A stretch of 64,000 bases of DNA from positions 496,001 through 560,000 of the forward strand of contig NZ_JAPDHX010000002.1 in NCBI RefSeq assembly GCF_025972045.1, read 5' to 3'. Every line of letters starts with the position of its first letter. The stretch's first letter is position 1. The notes under the pieces are model-generated. The model did no database searches and had not been told where the DNA came from. It was given only the letters and a program-made list of their open reading frames with translations. The position numbers and the translations under genes were made by a program. Below, piece after piece: positions 8,309-16,960 of this stretch. Source of the DNA: Micropruina sonneratiae (GTDB lineage Bacteria > Actinomycetota > Actinomycetes > Propionibacteriales > Propionibacteriaceae).

Positions 8309-11300
8309 TCAGCGCGGTGGGGCCACGGCCGCCATCGCCGTGCGGACCCGCTTGGCCGACACCGGAGCGGCCGTGCCGAGGCTCTGCGCGAACAGGCTGA
8401 CCCGCAGCTCCTCCAACAGCCAGCCGACGTCGGCGACATCACCCGGCAGCGGCCCGGCCGGATAGCGGGCGCACAGGGCCGCGTACTCGTCCTCGAGCTG
8501 GTCGATCACCTCGGCGCCGACGCGGTCGCGCCCCGGGTTGCTCCGGGCCGCGGACAGCCGCAGCTCGATGGCGTGCAGGTAGCGCGGCAGCCGTCCCCAG
8601 TACGGGTCGGGGGTGGCGGCGATGAACCCGGCATGGACCAGGCCGGCGAGCTGCTCTGCGACGTCTGCGCGCACCGGCGGCGGCGCCCCCGGCAGCGCCA
8701 ACTGGACCCGCTGGTGGCGCTGCAGCACGTCGGCGGCGGCGTTCACCGTGTCGAGCATCGTCTCCGCGGTGCGGGAACGCACCCGGTCGCGCAGGGCCGC
8801 GAAAGCGTCCGCGTCGCGCACCTGCCAGGACGAGCCGGACGCCGCCGCCAGTGACCCGGTCGCCTTGAGCCGGCAGTCGGCGAGCAGCGCCGGGACCGAG
8901 GGGTACGGCGAGGCGGCCAGCGCGAACTTGACCGGGTTGCTGATCCGGGACACCACCCAGTTGGTCGGGTCCGGGCTGGTCAGCACGATCAGCCTGCGCA
9001 GGCCAAGCGCGTGCGAGCGGATCGCCTCGTCCCTGGTCGCGAACACCGTCACACCGACCCTGTCGCGGTGGTCGGCCAGCGCCGGGTAGCCCACCACGGC
9101 GCCGTCCACCTGCTCGGCGATCGAGCCGAACTCCCAGCTCGTCGCCCCGGCGTGGGTGTGCTCGGCGGCGCCGGCGTTCAGTTCGGCGCGCACCTGGGTG
9201 CCCAGCTGTTCGGCCAGCGCCGGAAGGTCCTTGCCGGTGGCCACCTGCTCACCGTCGCGGGTCACCACGAAACGCACCCGCAGGTGATCGGGCACCGCCT
9301 CACCGTTCCACGCCTCGTCGGGAACCTGGACGCCGGTGAGGCTCCGCACCGCGCGGCCGAGGGCCGCCGGCAGTGGCTCGCCGGCGACCGGATGCTCGGC
9401 CAGCCAGGCCAACGCCCGCTTGGCGGTGTCCGGCGCCGGCACCAGGCGCGCGCGCCACTGCTTGGGCAGCGTCCGGATCAGTTCGGTGGCGAGCTCCTGC
9501 CGCAGCCCGGGCACCTGCCACCCGAAGTCGGACGCCGCCACCCGGTTGAGCTGGGCGAGCTCGACGGCGACCGTGACCCCGTCGGAGCCGGCGCCGGGTT
9601 CGAAGGTGTAGCTGACGGGCAGGTCGACCTCGCCGCTGGTCCAGTGGTCGGGGAACGAATCGGTGTCGACCTCGGTGTCGGTGAGCAGGTCGTCGCCGGA
9701 CAGGTCGAGCAGGTGCTCGTCGCGGCGGCGGGCGTCGCGCCACCAACGGTCGAAGTGGGCCACCGACACCACGTCGGGCGGGACCCGGGCGTCGTAGAAC
9801 GCGAACAGGCTGGCGTCGTCGGCGAGCAGGTCGAGCCGCCGGGTGCGTTCGGCCAGCTGCTCGGCCTGTGCCCGCGCGGCCTCGTTGCGGGCCCAGAAAT
9901 GGTGCCGGGTGTGCCACTGCCCCTCGACCAGGGCGGACTGAATGAAGATCCGGTGCGCCTCGATCGGGTCGATCCGGCCGTAGGACACGGTCCGCCCAGC
10001 CACGATCGGGACCCCCAGCAGCGCGACCCGTTCGGTCGCCACCACCTGCCCCGAGCGGGCGGACCAGCGCGGCTCGGAGTAGCTGCGGCTGAGCAGGTGC
10101 GCACCGACCTCCTCGATCCAGGTCTCCTCGATCGGCGCCACGGTGCGCGCCCACAGCCGGGTGGTCTCGACCAGTTCGACCGCCATCACCAGCGGCGGGT
10201 TGATCCGTGCGGCGGCCGAGCCCGGGCTGATCGCGAAGCGTGAGCCCCGCGCGCCCAGGTACTCGCGGGGGCCGCGGCGGCGACGCTCCCCCGGCCTGCC
10301 CCGGTCGCGTTCGCGTTCGTCCAGTAACCCGACGTGCGACAGCAGGCCGGACAGCACCGCCAGGTGCACCCGGTCGAGCCCGGCCGGTTCGGCGTTGCGG
10401 TTCATGCCCAGATCACGGCAGACGGTCTTGAGTTGGGCGTTGAGGTCCTCCCACTCACGCACCCGCAAAAAGTTCAGGTACTCCTCGCGGCACATCCGCC
10501 TGAACGCGTTGCCGGAGCGCTCCTTGCGGCTGCGCTGCAGGTAGCGCCACAGCCGCAGCAGGGCGGCGATGTCGGACGGGTCGCGGTCGGTCTGCTTGCC
10601 CTCGGCGCCGGCCTCGAGGGCGTCGGAGAAGAAGCGCCGGTGCAGGGCGTCCGCCTGCTGCTGGAACTCGGCCGGCCGGTCGCGGACGTCCTGGACGGTC
10701 AGGCCCGCGACCACGGCCTGGGCCTCGCGCAGGCAGCCCTGCCGCTCGGCCTCGACCAGCATCCGGCCGAGCCGTGGATCGACGGGCAGCCTGGCCAGCC
10801 GGTGACCGATCGGGGTGAGCCGGACGCCGTCGCCGCGGCCCCGGCGTCCGCGTCCGCCGCCCGGGTGGGCCGAGACCCCACCAGCGGAGGTCCCCGCCTT
10901 CGACGCCCCCGTCGTGGCGCGGTCGGTCTCGATCGCGCCCAACTCGGTGAGCAGCCGCACGCCGTCGCTGATCTGGGCCGAATCGGGCGGTTCGACGAAC
11001 GGGAATCGGGCGATGTCTCCCAGCCGGGCCTGCGCCATCTGCAGGATCACCGCGGCCAGGTTGGTGCGCAGGATCTCCGGCTCGGTGAACTCGGGCCGCG
11101 CCAGGAAGTCCTCCTCGTCGTAGAGCCGGATGCACACCCCGGGCGCGACCCGGCCGCACCGTCCGGCCCGTTGGTTCGCCGACGCCTGCGAGATCGGTTC
11201 GATCGGCAGCCGCTGCACCTTCGTCCGGGCCGACCAGCGCGAGATCCGGGCGAAGCCGGGGTCGACCACCGACCGGATGCCGGGCACCGTCAGCGACGTC

Positions 11301-12166
11301 TCGGCGACGTTGGTGGCCAGCACCACCCGCAGAGTGCGGTGGGCGCTGAACACCCGGTGCTGCTCGTGCGCCGACAACCGGGCGAACAGCGGCAGGATCT
11401 CCACCTCACGTCTGGTCATGCCGGGCCAGTCGAGGCCCGCGATCGCGTCCGCGGCGTCCCGGATCTCGCGTTCACCCGAGCAGAACACCAGGATGTCGCC
11501 GTCGGGCCCGTCGAGCACCAGCTCGGTGACCGCGTCGCAGATGCCGTCGATCAGGTCCCTGTCGGTGCCGCCCTCGATCACCGGACGCCAGCGCAGCTCG
11601 ACCGGGTAGGTGCGGCCGGACACCTCGATGATCGGTGCGTCGTCGAAGTGCGCGCTGAACCGGGCGGTGTCGATCGTCGCCGAGGTGACGATCACCTTCA
11701 GGTCGGGACGCCGCGGCAGCAGCTGCTTCAGGTAGCCCAGCAGGAAGTCGATGTTGAGGCTTCGCTCGTGCGCCTCGTCGATGATCAGGGTGTCGTAGCG
11801 GCGCAGGTCACGGTCGTGACCGATCTCGGCCAGCAGGATGCCGTCGGTCATCACCTTCACCCGGGTCTGCCGGGTGGTCTTCGCCGTGAATCGAACCTGG
11901 TAGCCGACAACCTCGCCCAGCGGCGTCCCGACCTCTTCGGCGATGCGTTCGGCCAGGCTGCGGGCCGCGATCCGCCTGGGCTGGGTGTGACCGACCCGTT
12001 CCCGCCCGGCCGCCAGGCAGAGCTTCGGCAGCTGGGTGGTCTTGCCCGAGCCCGTCTCGCCCGCCACGATCACCACCTGGTGGTCGCGGATGGCGGTCAC
12101 GATCTCGTCCGCCCATGCCGCGATCGGTAGGCCCGGGTCGACCGCCAGGCGCAACGCCCCGGCCAC
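8309..12166 (-). CDS. hrpA: ATP-dependent RNA helicase HrpA (DEAH box)
   Basis: This is a 1285-residue DEAH-box helicase, the normal HrpA length. Walker A GETGSGKTTQ lies near residue 35, then DEAHERS, SATIDT and the motif VI QRAGRCGR. The helicase-associated domain and the long C-terminal DUF3418 region specific to HrpA follow. In E. coli HrpA helps resolve stalled ribosomes and process some mRNAs. The GTG start at 12166 overlaps the TAG stop of the uspA gene. Further upstream the open frame is only a shadow of uspA. An insertion of about 35 residues rich in Gly and Arg (coding bases about 10825-10925) lies between the helicase core and HA2 region. Confidence 0.92.
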   Translation of the reverse strand: MAGALRLAVDPGLPIAAWADEIVTAIRDHQVVIVAGETGSGKTTQLPKLCLAAGRERVGHTQPRRIAARSLAERIAEEVGTPLGEVVGYQVRFTAKTTRQTRVKVMTDGILLAEIGHDRDLRRYDTLIIDEAHERSLNIDFLLGYLKQLLPRRPDLKVIVTSATIDTARFSAHFDDAPIIEVSGRTYPVELRWRPVIEGGTDRDLIDGICDAVTELVLDGPDGDILVFCSGEREIRDAADAIAGLDWPGMTRREVEILPLFARLSAHEQHRVFSAHRTLRVVLATNVAETSLTVPGIRSVVDPGFARISRWSARTKVQRLPIEPISQASANQRAGRCGRVAPGVCIRLYDEEDFLARPEFTEPEILRTNLAAVILQMAQARLGDIARFPFVEPPDSAQISDGVRLLTELGAIETDRATTGASKAGTSAGGVSAHPGGGRGRRGRGDGVRLTPIGHRLARLPVDPRLGRMLVEAERQGCLREAQAVVAGLTVQDVRDRPAEFQQQADALHRRFFSDALEAGAEGKQTDRDPSDIAALLRLWRYLQRSRKERSGNAFRRMCREEYLNFLRVREWEDLNAQLKTVCRDLGMNRNAEPAGLDRVHLAVLSGLLSHVGLLDERERDRGRPGERRRRGPREYLGARGSRFAISPGSAAARINPPLVMAVELVETTRLWARTVAPIEETWIEEVGAHLLSRSYSEPRWSARSGQVVATERVALLGVPIVAGRTVSYGRIDPIEAHRIFIQSALVEGQWHTRHHFWARNEAARAQAEQLAERTRRLDLLADDASLFAFYDARVPPDVVSVAHFDRWWRDARRRDEHLLDLSGDDLLTDTEVDTDSFPDHWTSGEVDLPVSYTFEPGAGSDGVTVAVELAQLNRVAASDFGWQVPGLRQELATELIRTLPKQWRARLVPAPDTAKRALAWLAEHPVAGEPLPAALGRAVRSLTGVQVPDEAWNGEAVPDHLRVRFVVTRDGEQVATGKDLPALAEQLGTQVRAELNAGAAEHTHAGATSWEFGSIAEQVDGAVVGYPALADHRDRVGVTVFATRDEAIRSHALGLRRLIVLTSPDPTNWVVSRISNPVKFALAASPYPSVPALLADCRLKATGSLAAASGSSWQVRDADAFAALRDRVRSRTAETMLDTVNAAADVLQRHQRVQLALPGAPPPVRADVAEQLAGLVHAGFIAATPDPYWGRLPRYLHAIELRLSAARSNPGRDRVGAEVIDQLEDEYAALCARYPAGPLPGDVADVGWLLEELRVSLFAQSLGTAAPVSAKRVRTAMAAVAPPR

Positions 12167-13029
12167 TACTTGACCAGCACCACCGGGCAGCTGGCGTAGG
12201 TCATCAGGCCGCGGGCCACGCTCCCGATCGAATAGGTCGGGAAGCGCACGTTCGCCTCGAGCACCAGCAGCGACAGCGAGTCGCTGAACGACGCCAGCTC
12301 GTCGACCGGAGCGCCGTAGCGCACCTGGGTGGTCACCGCCGGGGCGTCCGGGTGACGCGCCAGCACGCGACGGACCTGCCGCTCCTGCTCGGCGGCGGTG
12401 TTCACGACCGCGGAGTCGATCTGCTCCTGGCTGACGGCGGAACGGAAGATCCTGCCGGAGGGTGCCTTGCAGATGCTGATCACCTGGACGTCCTGGCCGG
12501 CGTACAGCGGGTTGGTCAGCACCCACTCCAGCGCCGCATCACCCGGACCGCCCGCCTCGATCGCCACGCCGATCGGGCCGTCGTGGTGCGGCGCGTCGGC
12601 GACCACCACCAACGGGCAGCGCACCGAAGCGGCCAGCCCGACGGCCGTGGAGCCGGACAGCTGGCGATTGTCGCCGTGGGTGCGCCGGCCGACCACCACC
12701 ATCGAGCAGTTCTGGCTGAGCTGGGTGAGGACCCCGACCGGGGTGCCGACCGCGACCTTGATCCGGATCCGCTTCTTGGCCACGCCGAGGGAGTTCGCGA
12801 CGGCGGCGGCGTCCACCAGCAGCCTGCGAGCGGTCGCCTGCACATCGGCGCCGTCGGTGACCACTCCCCAGGCGCTGTTCACCACCGTGTTGTCGGCGAC
12901 GAACACCAGTTGCAGCATGGTCTTGGTCGCGGCCGCGATCCCCGCTGCGTACTCGAGCGCCTCGACCGCGTCGTCCGAGGCGTCGTAGCCGACCAGGATC
13001 GGCGGCGGCCCGCTGTAGGGCTTCGGCAT
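12166..13029 (-). CDS. Universal stress protein with two tandem UspA domains
   Basis: The 287-residue protein has two Usp repeats. The first runs from PPILVGYDASDDAVEALEYA to SVRCPLVVVADAP and contains the nucleotide-binding loop VVVGRRTHGDNRQLSGSTA (G-x2-G-x9-G-S/T type). The second repeat starts IGVAIEAGGPGDAALEW and ends SIGSVARGLMTYASCPVVLVK, written here as its two halves. Two-domain actinobacterial Usps often belong to hypoxia or stationary-phase regulons. The ATG at 13029 has GGAGGGGG just upstream. It lies between a PNPOx-like gene and hrpA on the same strand, with 26 nt upstream and a one-codon overlap downstream, so all three may be one transcript. Confidence 0.9.
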   Translation of the reverse strand: MPKPYSGPPPILVGYDASDDAVEALEYAAGIAAATKTMLQLVFVADNTVVNSAWGVVTDGADVQATARRLLVDAAAVANSLGVAKKRIRIKVAVGTPVGVLTQLSQNCSMVVVGRRTHGDNRQLSGSTAVGLAASVRCPLVVVADAPHHDGPIGVAIEAGGPGDAALEWVLTNPLYAGQDVQVISICKAPSGRIFRSAVSQEQIDSAVVNTAAEQERQVRRVLARHPDAPAVTTQVRYGAPVDELASFSDSLSLLVLEANVRFPTYSIGSVARGLMTYASCPVVLVK

Positions 13030-13055
13030 TCCCCCTCCAATCAAAGGTCCCGCGT

Positions 13056-13448
13056 TCAGTCGGCCGCGATCGAGCGCCCCGCGTAGTGATCGGGCTGGAT
13101 GCCGATCACCATGGGTCGGTCGCCCGGCGCCCACGGACTCGGCATGTTGGCCGGCAGCGACGCTACCGGCGCCCCCGAGGTGCCGTGCACCAGGACACTC
13201 CAACCGGTCGAGGTGTCCGCATCCAGGTCGTCGACCTGGAACGACACCTCGACCGGGCGAACGAGTTCGGCCAGCGGTGAACCCGCCATCGTGCGGAAGA
13301 CGATCACGTCGTCGACCAGTCCGTAGCTGACCGGCAGGATCTGCACGCCCGAGGCGGAGTTCCAGCCGACCCGGCCAAAGGTGCGGGTCGCCAGCAACAA
13401 CCGGCATTCCGCCGCATCCAGCGTGGTCAGGTGCCCATACTGCGCCAT
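13056..13448 (-). CDS. Pyridoxamine 5'-phosphate oxidase-like flavin-binding protein
   Basis: This 130-residue split beta-barrel protein is of the PNPOx-like family (PF12900 type). It has the typical start LDAAECRLLLATRTFGRVGW, then LPVSYGLVDDVIVFRT and the later VSFQVDDLD and GWSVLVHGT strands. Small proteins of this kind bind FMN or F420, and in actinobacteria they are often neighbours of Usp genes, as here. The substrate is unknown. No Shine-Dalgarno is present; TAAGGT lies 7 nt before the ATG, so the mRNA is probably leaderless. Confidence 0.85.
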   Translation of the reverse strand: MAQYGHLTTLDAAECRLLLATRTFGRVGWNSASGVQILPVSYGLVDDVIVFRTMAGSPLAELVRPVEVSFQVDDLDADTSTGWSVLVHGTSGAPVASLPANMPSPWAPGDRPMVIGIQPDHYAGRSIAAD

Positions 13449-13455
13449 GGGGGCG

Positions 13456-13461
13456 ACCTTA
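13456..13461 (-). promoter_or_regulatory. -10 hexamer for the PNPOx-uspA-hrpA unit
   Basis: On the minus strand TAAGGT is followed by 7 nt and the ATG at 13448. It lies in the 20-nt gap after xfp, so this unit can be read separately from xfp. Confidence 0.5.
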
Positions 13462-13468
13462 CTAGGGT

Positions 13469-15847
13469 TCAGACCACCCCTGCGCCCAGCTTCCAATCCC
13501 GCACCTCCGGCAGGTCTTCGAGATGTTCGATGATGTAGCTGTGGTGCCGCTCGAGCTGGCTCTCGCAGTACCGCATCAGGTCGCCCGATCCGCGCCGGGT
13601 CACCTTCATGTTGTTCAGCACGTCCATCACCAGGTGGTAGCGGGAGGCCCGGTTGCGCACCACCATGTCGAACGGCGTGGTGGTGGTGCCCTGCTCGATG
13701 AAGCCCCGCACCCGGAACCGGTCGGCGTCCGGACGCCCGTGCACCAGTTGGTGGATGGCACCCGGGTAGCCGTGGAAGGCGAAGACGACGTCGCGGTTGT
13801 CGGTGAACAGCTCCTTGAAGTACAGCTCGCTCATGCCGTGCGGATGGTCCTTGGGCCGCATCAGCGTCATCAGGTCGACCACGTTGACCACCCGCAGCCT
13901 GATGTCGGGCAGCCGCGACTTGATCAGCTCCGCGGCCGCGATCGTCTCCAGGGTGGGGATGTCGCCGGCGCAGGCCATCACGATGTCGGGCTCGTCGGCG
14001 TCCTCTTCGGTACCGGCCCATTCCCAGATCGAGGCGCCCTGGGTGCAGTGCTCGATCGCCTCGTCCATCGACAACCACTGCGGCTGCGGCTGCTTGTCCT
14101 GGACGATGAGGTTCACGTAGTTCTTGCTGCGGAAGCAGTGATCGGCCACCGACAGCAGGCAGTTGGCGTCCGGCGGCAGGTAGATCCGGGAATGCTGGGC
14201 GCCGCCGTTGAGCACCACCTGCAGCATGCCGGGGCCCTGATGGCTGAAGCCGTTGTGGTCGTTGCGCCAGGCCGTCGAGCTGAGCAGGATATTCAGGCTC
14301 GGCACGTCGGCCCGCCAGGGCAGGTGGGACGCCTCCTGAAGCCATTTGCCGTGCTGGATGGTCTGGCTGGCCGACACCATCGCGAACGCCTCGTAGGTGG
14401 CGAACAGGCCGTGGCGTCCGGTCAGCGTGTAGCCCTCGAGCCAGCCGTGGCAGTTGTGCTCGCTGAGCACCTCCATCACCCGGCCACGGTGGCTGAGCTT
14501 CACGTCGATGTCGGTCAGGCCCTCCATCCAGGCCCTGTCGGACGCCTCGAAGACCGCCCCCAGGCGGTTGGAATTGGTCTCGTCGGGACAGAACAGCCGG
14601 AACGTGTGGGGGTTGCGCACGTAGGCCTCGCGCATGAACTCGCCCAGGCTGCGGGTCGACTCGATGCGCTCGGTGGCGCGCTGCTCGACGGTGACCGCGA
14701 GGTCGCGGAAGTCGGGCAGGTCGAGCGGCTCACTGAGCAGGCCGCCGTTGGCGTACGGAGTGCCGGACATGGACGCCGACTTCTCGGGGTTGGCCTGGCG
14801 GACCAACTCGACCGGACGGCCGGTGTCGTCGAACAACTCCTCGGGCCGGTACGAGCGCATCCACGCCTCGAGCTGCGCCAGGTGGGCGGCGTTGGTCTTG
14901 ACCCCCGACAGCGGCACCTGGTGGGCACGCCAGGTGCCCTCGACCTGCACGCCGTCGACCTCGTGCGGGCCCGTCCAGCCCTTCGGGGAACGCAGCACGA
15001 TCATCGGCCAGTGCGGCCGCTCGGTGAAACCACTGCCTTCGCGAGCCTGCTCCTGGATGGCCTTGATCGTGCCGTAGGCCTCGGCCAGCGCAGCGGCGAA
15101 GCGGTAGTGCATGCCGGGCAGGTCGTCGCCCTCGACCTCGATCACGTCGTAGCCGTGACCGGTGAGCAGGCCGTGCACCTCGTCGTACGGTTTGCGTGCC
15201 AGCACCGTCGGTGCGGCGATCTTGCCGCCGTTGAGGTGGAGGATCGGCAGCACGGCGCCGTCGTGCTCGGGATTGACGAACGAGATGCCCTTCCAGGAGC
15301 CCTCCAGCGGACCGGTCTCGGCCTCACCGTCGCCGACCACCGCGATGGTCAGCAGGTCGGGATTGTCGAAGACCGAGCCGAAGGCGTGAATCAGTGCGTA
15401 GCCGAGCTCGCCGCCCTCGTGGATCGAGCCGGGGGTGGTCACCGACACGTGACTGGGGATACCGCCGGGAGCCGAGAACTGCCGGAAGAACTTCAGCAGA
15501 CCCTCGTTGTCCTGGGTGATGTGCGGAAAGGCGTCGGTGTAGGTGCCCTCGAGGTAGGAGGCGCCGACCAGGGCGGGGCCGCCGTGACCGGGCCCGGTGA
15601 TGTAGAGGCAGTCCTGTCCGGTGTGCTGGATCAGCCGCGACACGTGGGCGTAGATGAACGCCAGGCCGGAGCTGGTGCCCCAGTGGCCGAGCAGCCGCGG
15701 CTTGATGTGTTCGGGCGCCAGGGGTTCGCGCAGCAGCGGGTTCGCCATCAGGTAGATCTGGCCGACGGTGAGGTAGTTGTTGGCCCGCCACCAGGCGTCG
15801 ATACCGGCTAGCTCGGATTCGGTGAGTTCAGGCAGGGCTGCTGACAT
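13469..15847 (-). CDS. xfp: Phosphoketolase (xylulose-5-phosphate/fructose-6-phosphate)
   Basis: This 792-residue thiamine diphosphate enzyme splits xylulose 5-phosphate or fructose 6-phosphate with phosphate to give acetyl phosphate and an aldose phosphate. The family signatures ITGPGHGGPALVG near residue 85, the ThDP motif GDGEAETGPLEGSW, and SHQGPGM and FHGYPGAIHQL in the C-terminal half are present. Length is normal. The ATG at 15847 has GGAG 5 nt ahead and also TAGCGT 7 nt upstream, so start assignment is firm. Acetyl phosphate would feed acetate kinase or phosphotransacetylase, neither of which is in the window. A small gap of 20 nt separates it from the downstream PNPOx gene. Confidence 0.95.
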   Translation of the reverse strand: MSAALPELTESELAGIDAWWRANNYLTVGQIYLMANPLLREPLAPEHIKPRLLGHWGTSSGLAFIYAHVSRLIQHTGQDCLYITGPGHGGPALVGASYLEGTYTDAFPHITQDNEGLLKFFRQFSAPGGIPSHVSVTTPGSIHEGGELGYALIHAFGSVFDNPDLLTIAVVGDGEAETGPLEGSWKGISFVNPEHDGAVLPILHLNGGKIAAPTVLARKPYDEVHGLLTGHGYDVIEVEGDDLPGMHYRFAAALAEAYGTIKAIQEQAREGSGFTERPHWPMIVLRSPKGWTGPHEVDGVQVEGTWRAHQVPLSGVKTNAAHLAQLEAWMRSYRPEELFDDTGRPVELVRQANPEKSASMSGTPYANGGLLSEPLDLPDFRDLAVTVEQRATERIESTRSLGEFMREAYVRNPHTFRLFCPDETNSNRLGAVFEASDRAWMEGLTDIDVKLSHRGRVMEVLSEHNCHGWLEGYTLTGRHGLFATYEAFAMVSASQTIQHGKWLQEASHLPWRADVPSLNILLSSTAWRNDHNGFSHQGPGMLQVVLNGGAQHSRIYLPPDANCLLSVADHCFRSKNYVNLIVQDKQPQPQWLSMDEAIEHCTQGASIWEWAGTEEDADEPDIVMACAGDIPTLETIAAAELIKSRLPDIRLRVVNVVDLMTLMRPKDHPHGMSELYFKELFTDNRDVVFAFHGYPGAIHQLVHGRPDADRFRVRGFIEQGTTTTPFDMVVRNRASRYHLVMDVLNNMKVTRRGSGDLMRYCESQLERHHSYIIEHLEDLPEVRDWKLGAGVV

Positions 15848-15854
15848 GCTCTCC

Positions 15855-15860
15855 ACGCTA
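15855..15860 (-). promoter_or_regulatory. -10 hexamer of xfp
   Basis: On the minus strand TAGCGT ends 7 nt before the ATG at 15847. The intervening bases also contain GGAG, so either leaderless or short-leader initiation is possible. Confidence 0.5.
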
Positions 15861-15921
15861 GCCACTGCGAGCGACGAAAGGCGCGATTCGGGTCCGCAAT
15901 TCCGTCGGACGGCTAGATCGG

Positions 15922-16863
15922 TCAGCCGTCGGAGGCGAACGTGGTGCGGCCGCGCAGCTTGGCCGCCAGGTGTTCGTCGATCTCGTCCGAGACGACCGAC
16001 ACCGCCCGCAGCGCCTGGTGCAGGTGTGCAGGCACGAACGGCTGGGCGAAGATCGACAGCGACACGAACACACGGTCCTTGATCAGCATGAACCTCACGA
16101 AGCGGGCCTCGGTGTTCAGGTCGGACAGCACCTCCATCGCCCGGCTGCGGCCCTCGACGTCGTGGACCACCGCGGAGAACACCAGCACCTCCTGGGCGTC
16201 GCTGGTGGCCCTGACGAACACCATCGTCGAGCCGACCCGCAGCGCGAAGTCGCCGTCGTCGTCCTGGAGCGGCGGGTGGCCGAGCAGCTCGGTGAGCTCG
16301 GCCCCGATCAACCGGTCCAGGTCGGCCTTGCCGGCGACCATCCGGGCAGCCAGGTCCTCGTCGTCGAAGGTCGTGGTGGGCGCCTCCTTCGCCCCGGGCG
16401 GGGTGAGGATCTCAGCCAGCTGATCGGGCGCCAGGAAAGCCGGGTGCGGCACCCGGTAGACGGATCGCAACACCTCGGTGGCGGCGGCCGCCAGGTCGCC
16501 GGCCCCCTCCTGGTCGCCGACTCGCCAGAAGTTCTCGCTCGGGTGCTCGTCGTCGACGTTCGGCGGCTGCCAGCCCAACGCCTCGAGCTGTCCGAGCTGG
16601 CCGTCGTCGAGCTGGAACTCCTCGCTCAACGCGGCGTTGCCGGCCGCCTCGGCCACCAGCTGCTCCTCGGGGCCGCAGCGGAACAGCACGAACGGCGCCG
16701 TGCCCTCCTGTTCGGTGGCCAGCGACCCGATGCGCAGGGTCGCGCCCGGATCCATGTGCGAGATCACCTCGCCCAGGCGTCCGGCGAACTCGGCCCACGC
16801 CTGGTCGGTGCTCCGGTCGAGGTCGAACGAGTGCACCTCGCTGGCGTTGTTGTCGGCATCCAC
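15922..16863 (-). CDS. TY-Chap / YbjN-like putative chaperone
   Basis: The 313-residue protein has an N-terminal domain beginning STDQAWAEFAGRLGEVISHM, with LEALGWQPPN and ENFWR. This pattern is seen in actinobacterial TY-Chap N-terminal domains (related to type III secretion chaperones and YbjN). The C-terminal domain (from about residue 185) has SDAQEVLVFSAVV, LNTEARFVRFMLIKDRVFVSLS and DEIDEHLAAKLRG, like YbjN or TY-Chap1. No signal peptide or membrane segment is seen, so it should be cytoplasmic. The molecular partner is unknown. The start is GTG with TAGGTT 6 nt ahead. It appears monocistronic. Confidence 0.65.
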   Translation of the reverse strand: MDADNNASEVHSFDLDRSTDQAWAEFAGRLGEVISHMDPGATLRIGSLATEQEGTAPFVLFRCGPEEQLVAEAAGNAALSEEFQLDDGQLGQLEALGWQPPNVDDEHPSENFWRVGDQEGAGDLAAAATEVLRSVYRVPHPAFLAPDQLAEILTPPGAKEAPTTTFDDEDLAARMVAGKADLDRLIGAELTELLGHPPLQDDDGDFALRVGSTMVFVRATSDAQEVLVFSAVVHDVEGRSRAMEVLSDLNTEARFVRFMLIKDRVFVSLSIFAQPFVPAHLHQALRAVSVVSDEIDEHLAAKLRGRTTFASDG

Positions 16864-16869
16864 GCGCCC

Positions 16870-16875
16870 AACCTA
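16870..16875 (-). promoter_or_regulatory. -10 hexamer of the TY-Chap-like gene
   Basis: On the minus strand TAGGTT is followed by GGGCGC and the GTG at 16863, a leaderless arrangement. Confidence 0.55.
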
Positions 16876-16960
16876 GCCAAGCCCGGCGTGAAGGTGGAAC
16901 GCCTCGGCGGTTCGGGTTCGGATCAGGGCGCGCCGGAATGGCGCCCGTGCCCCGGTCGGC

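Noticed and set aside
10334-12130. 598-codon plus-strand frame opposite hrpA
   Set aside because: Antisense shadow with no domain pattern; hrpA covers the region completely.
13727-13740. GGCGTCCGGACGCC palindrome as an operator
   Set aside because: It lies inside the phosphoketolase coding sequence and is better explained as an inverted pair of the over-represented heptamer.
13523-15811. 762-codon plus-strand frame opposite xfp
   Set aside because: Shadow of the phosphoketolase gene; no ribosome site or homology.
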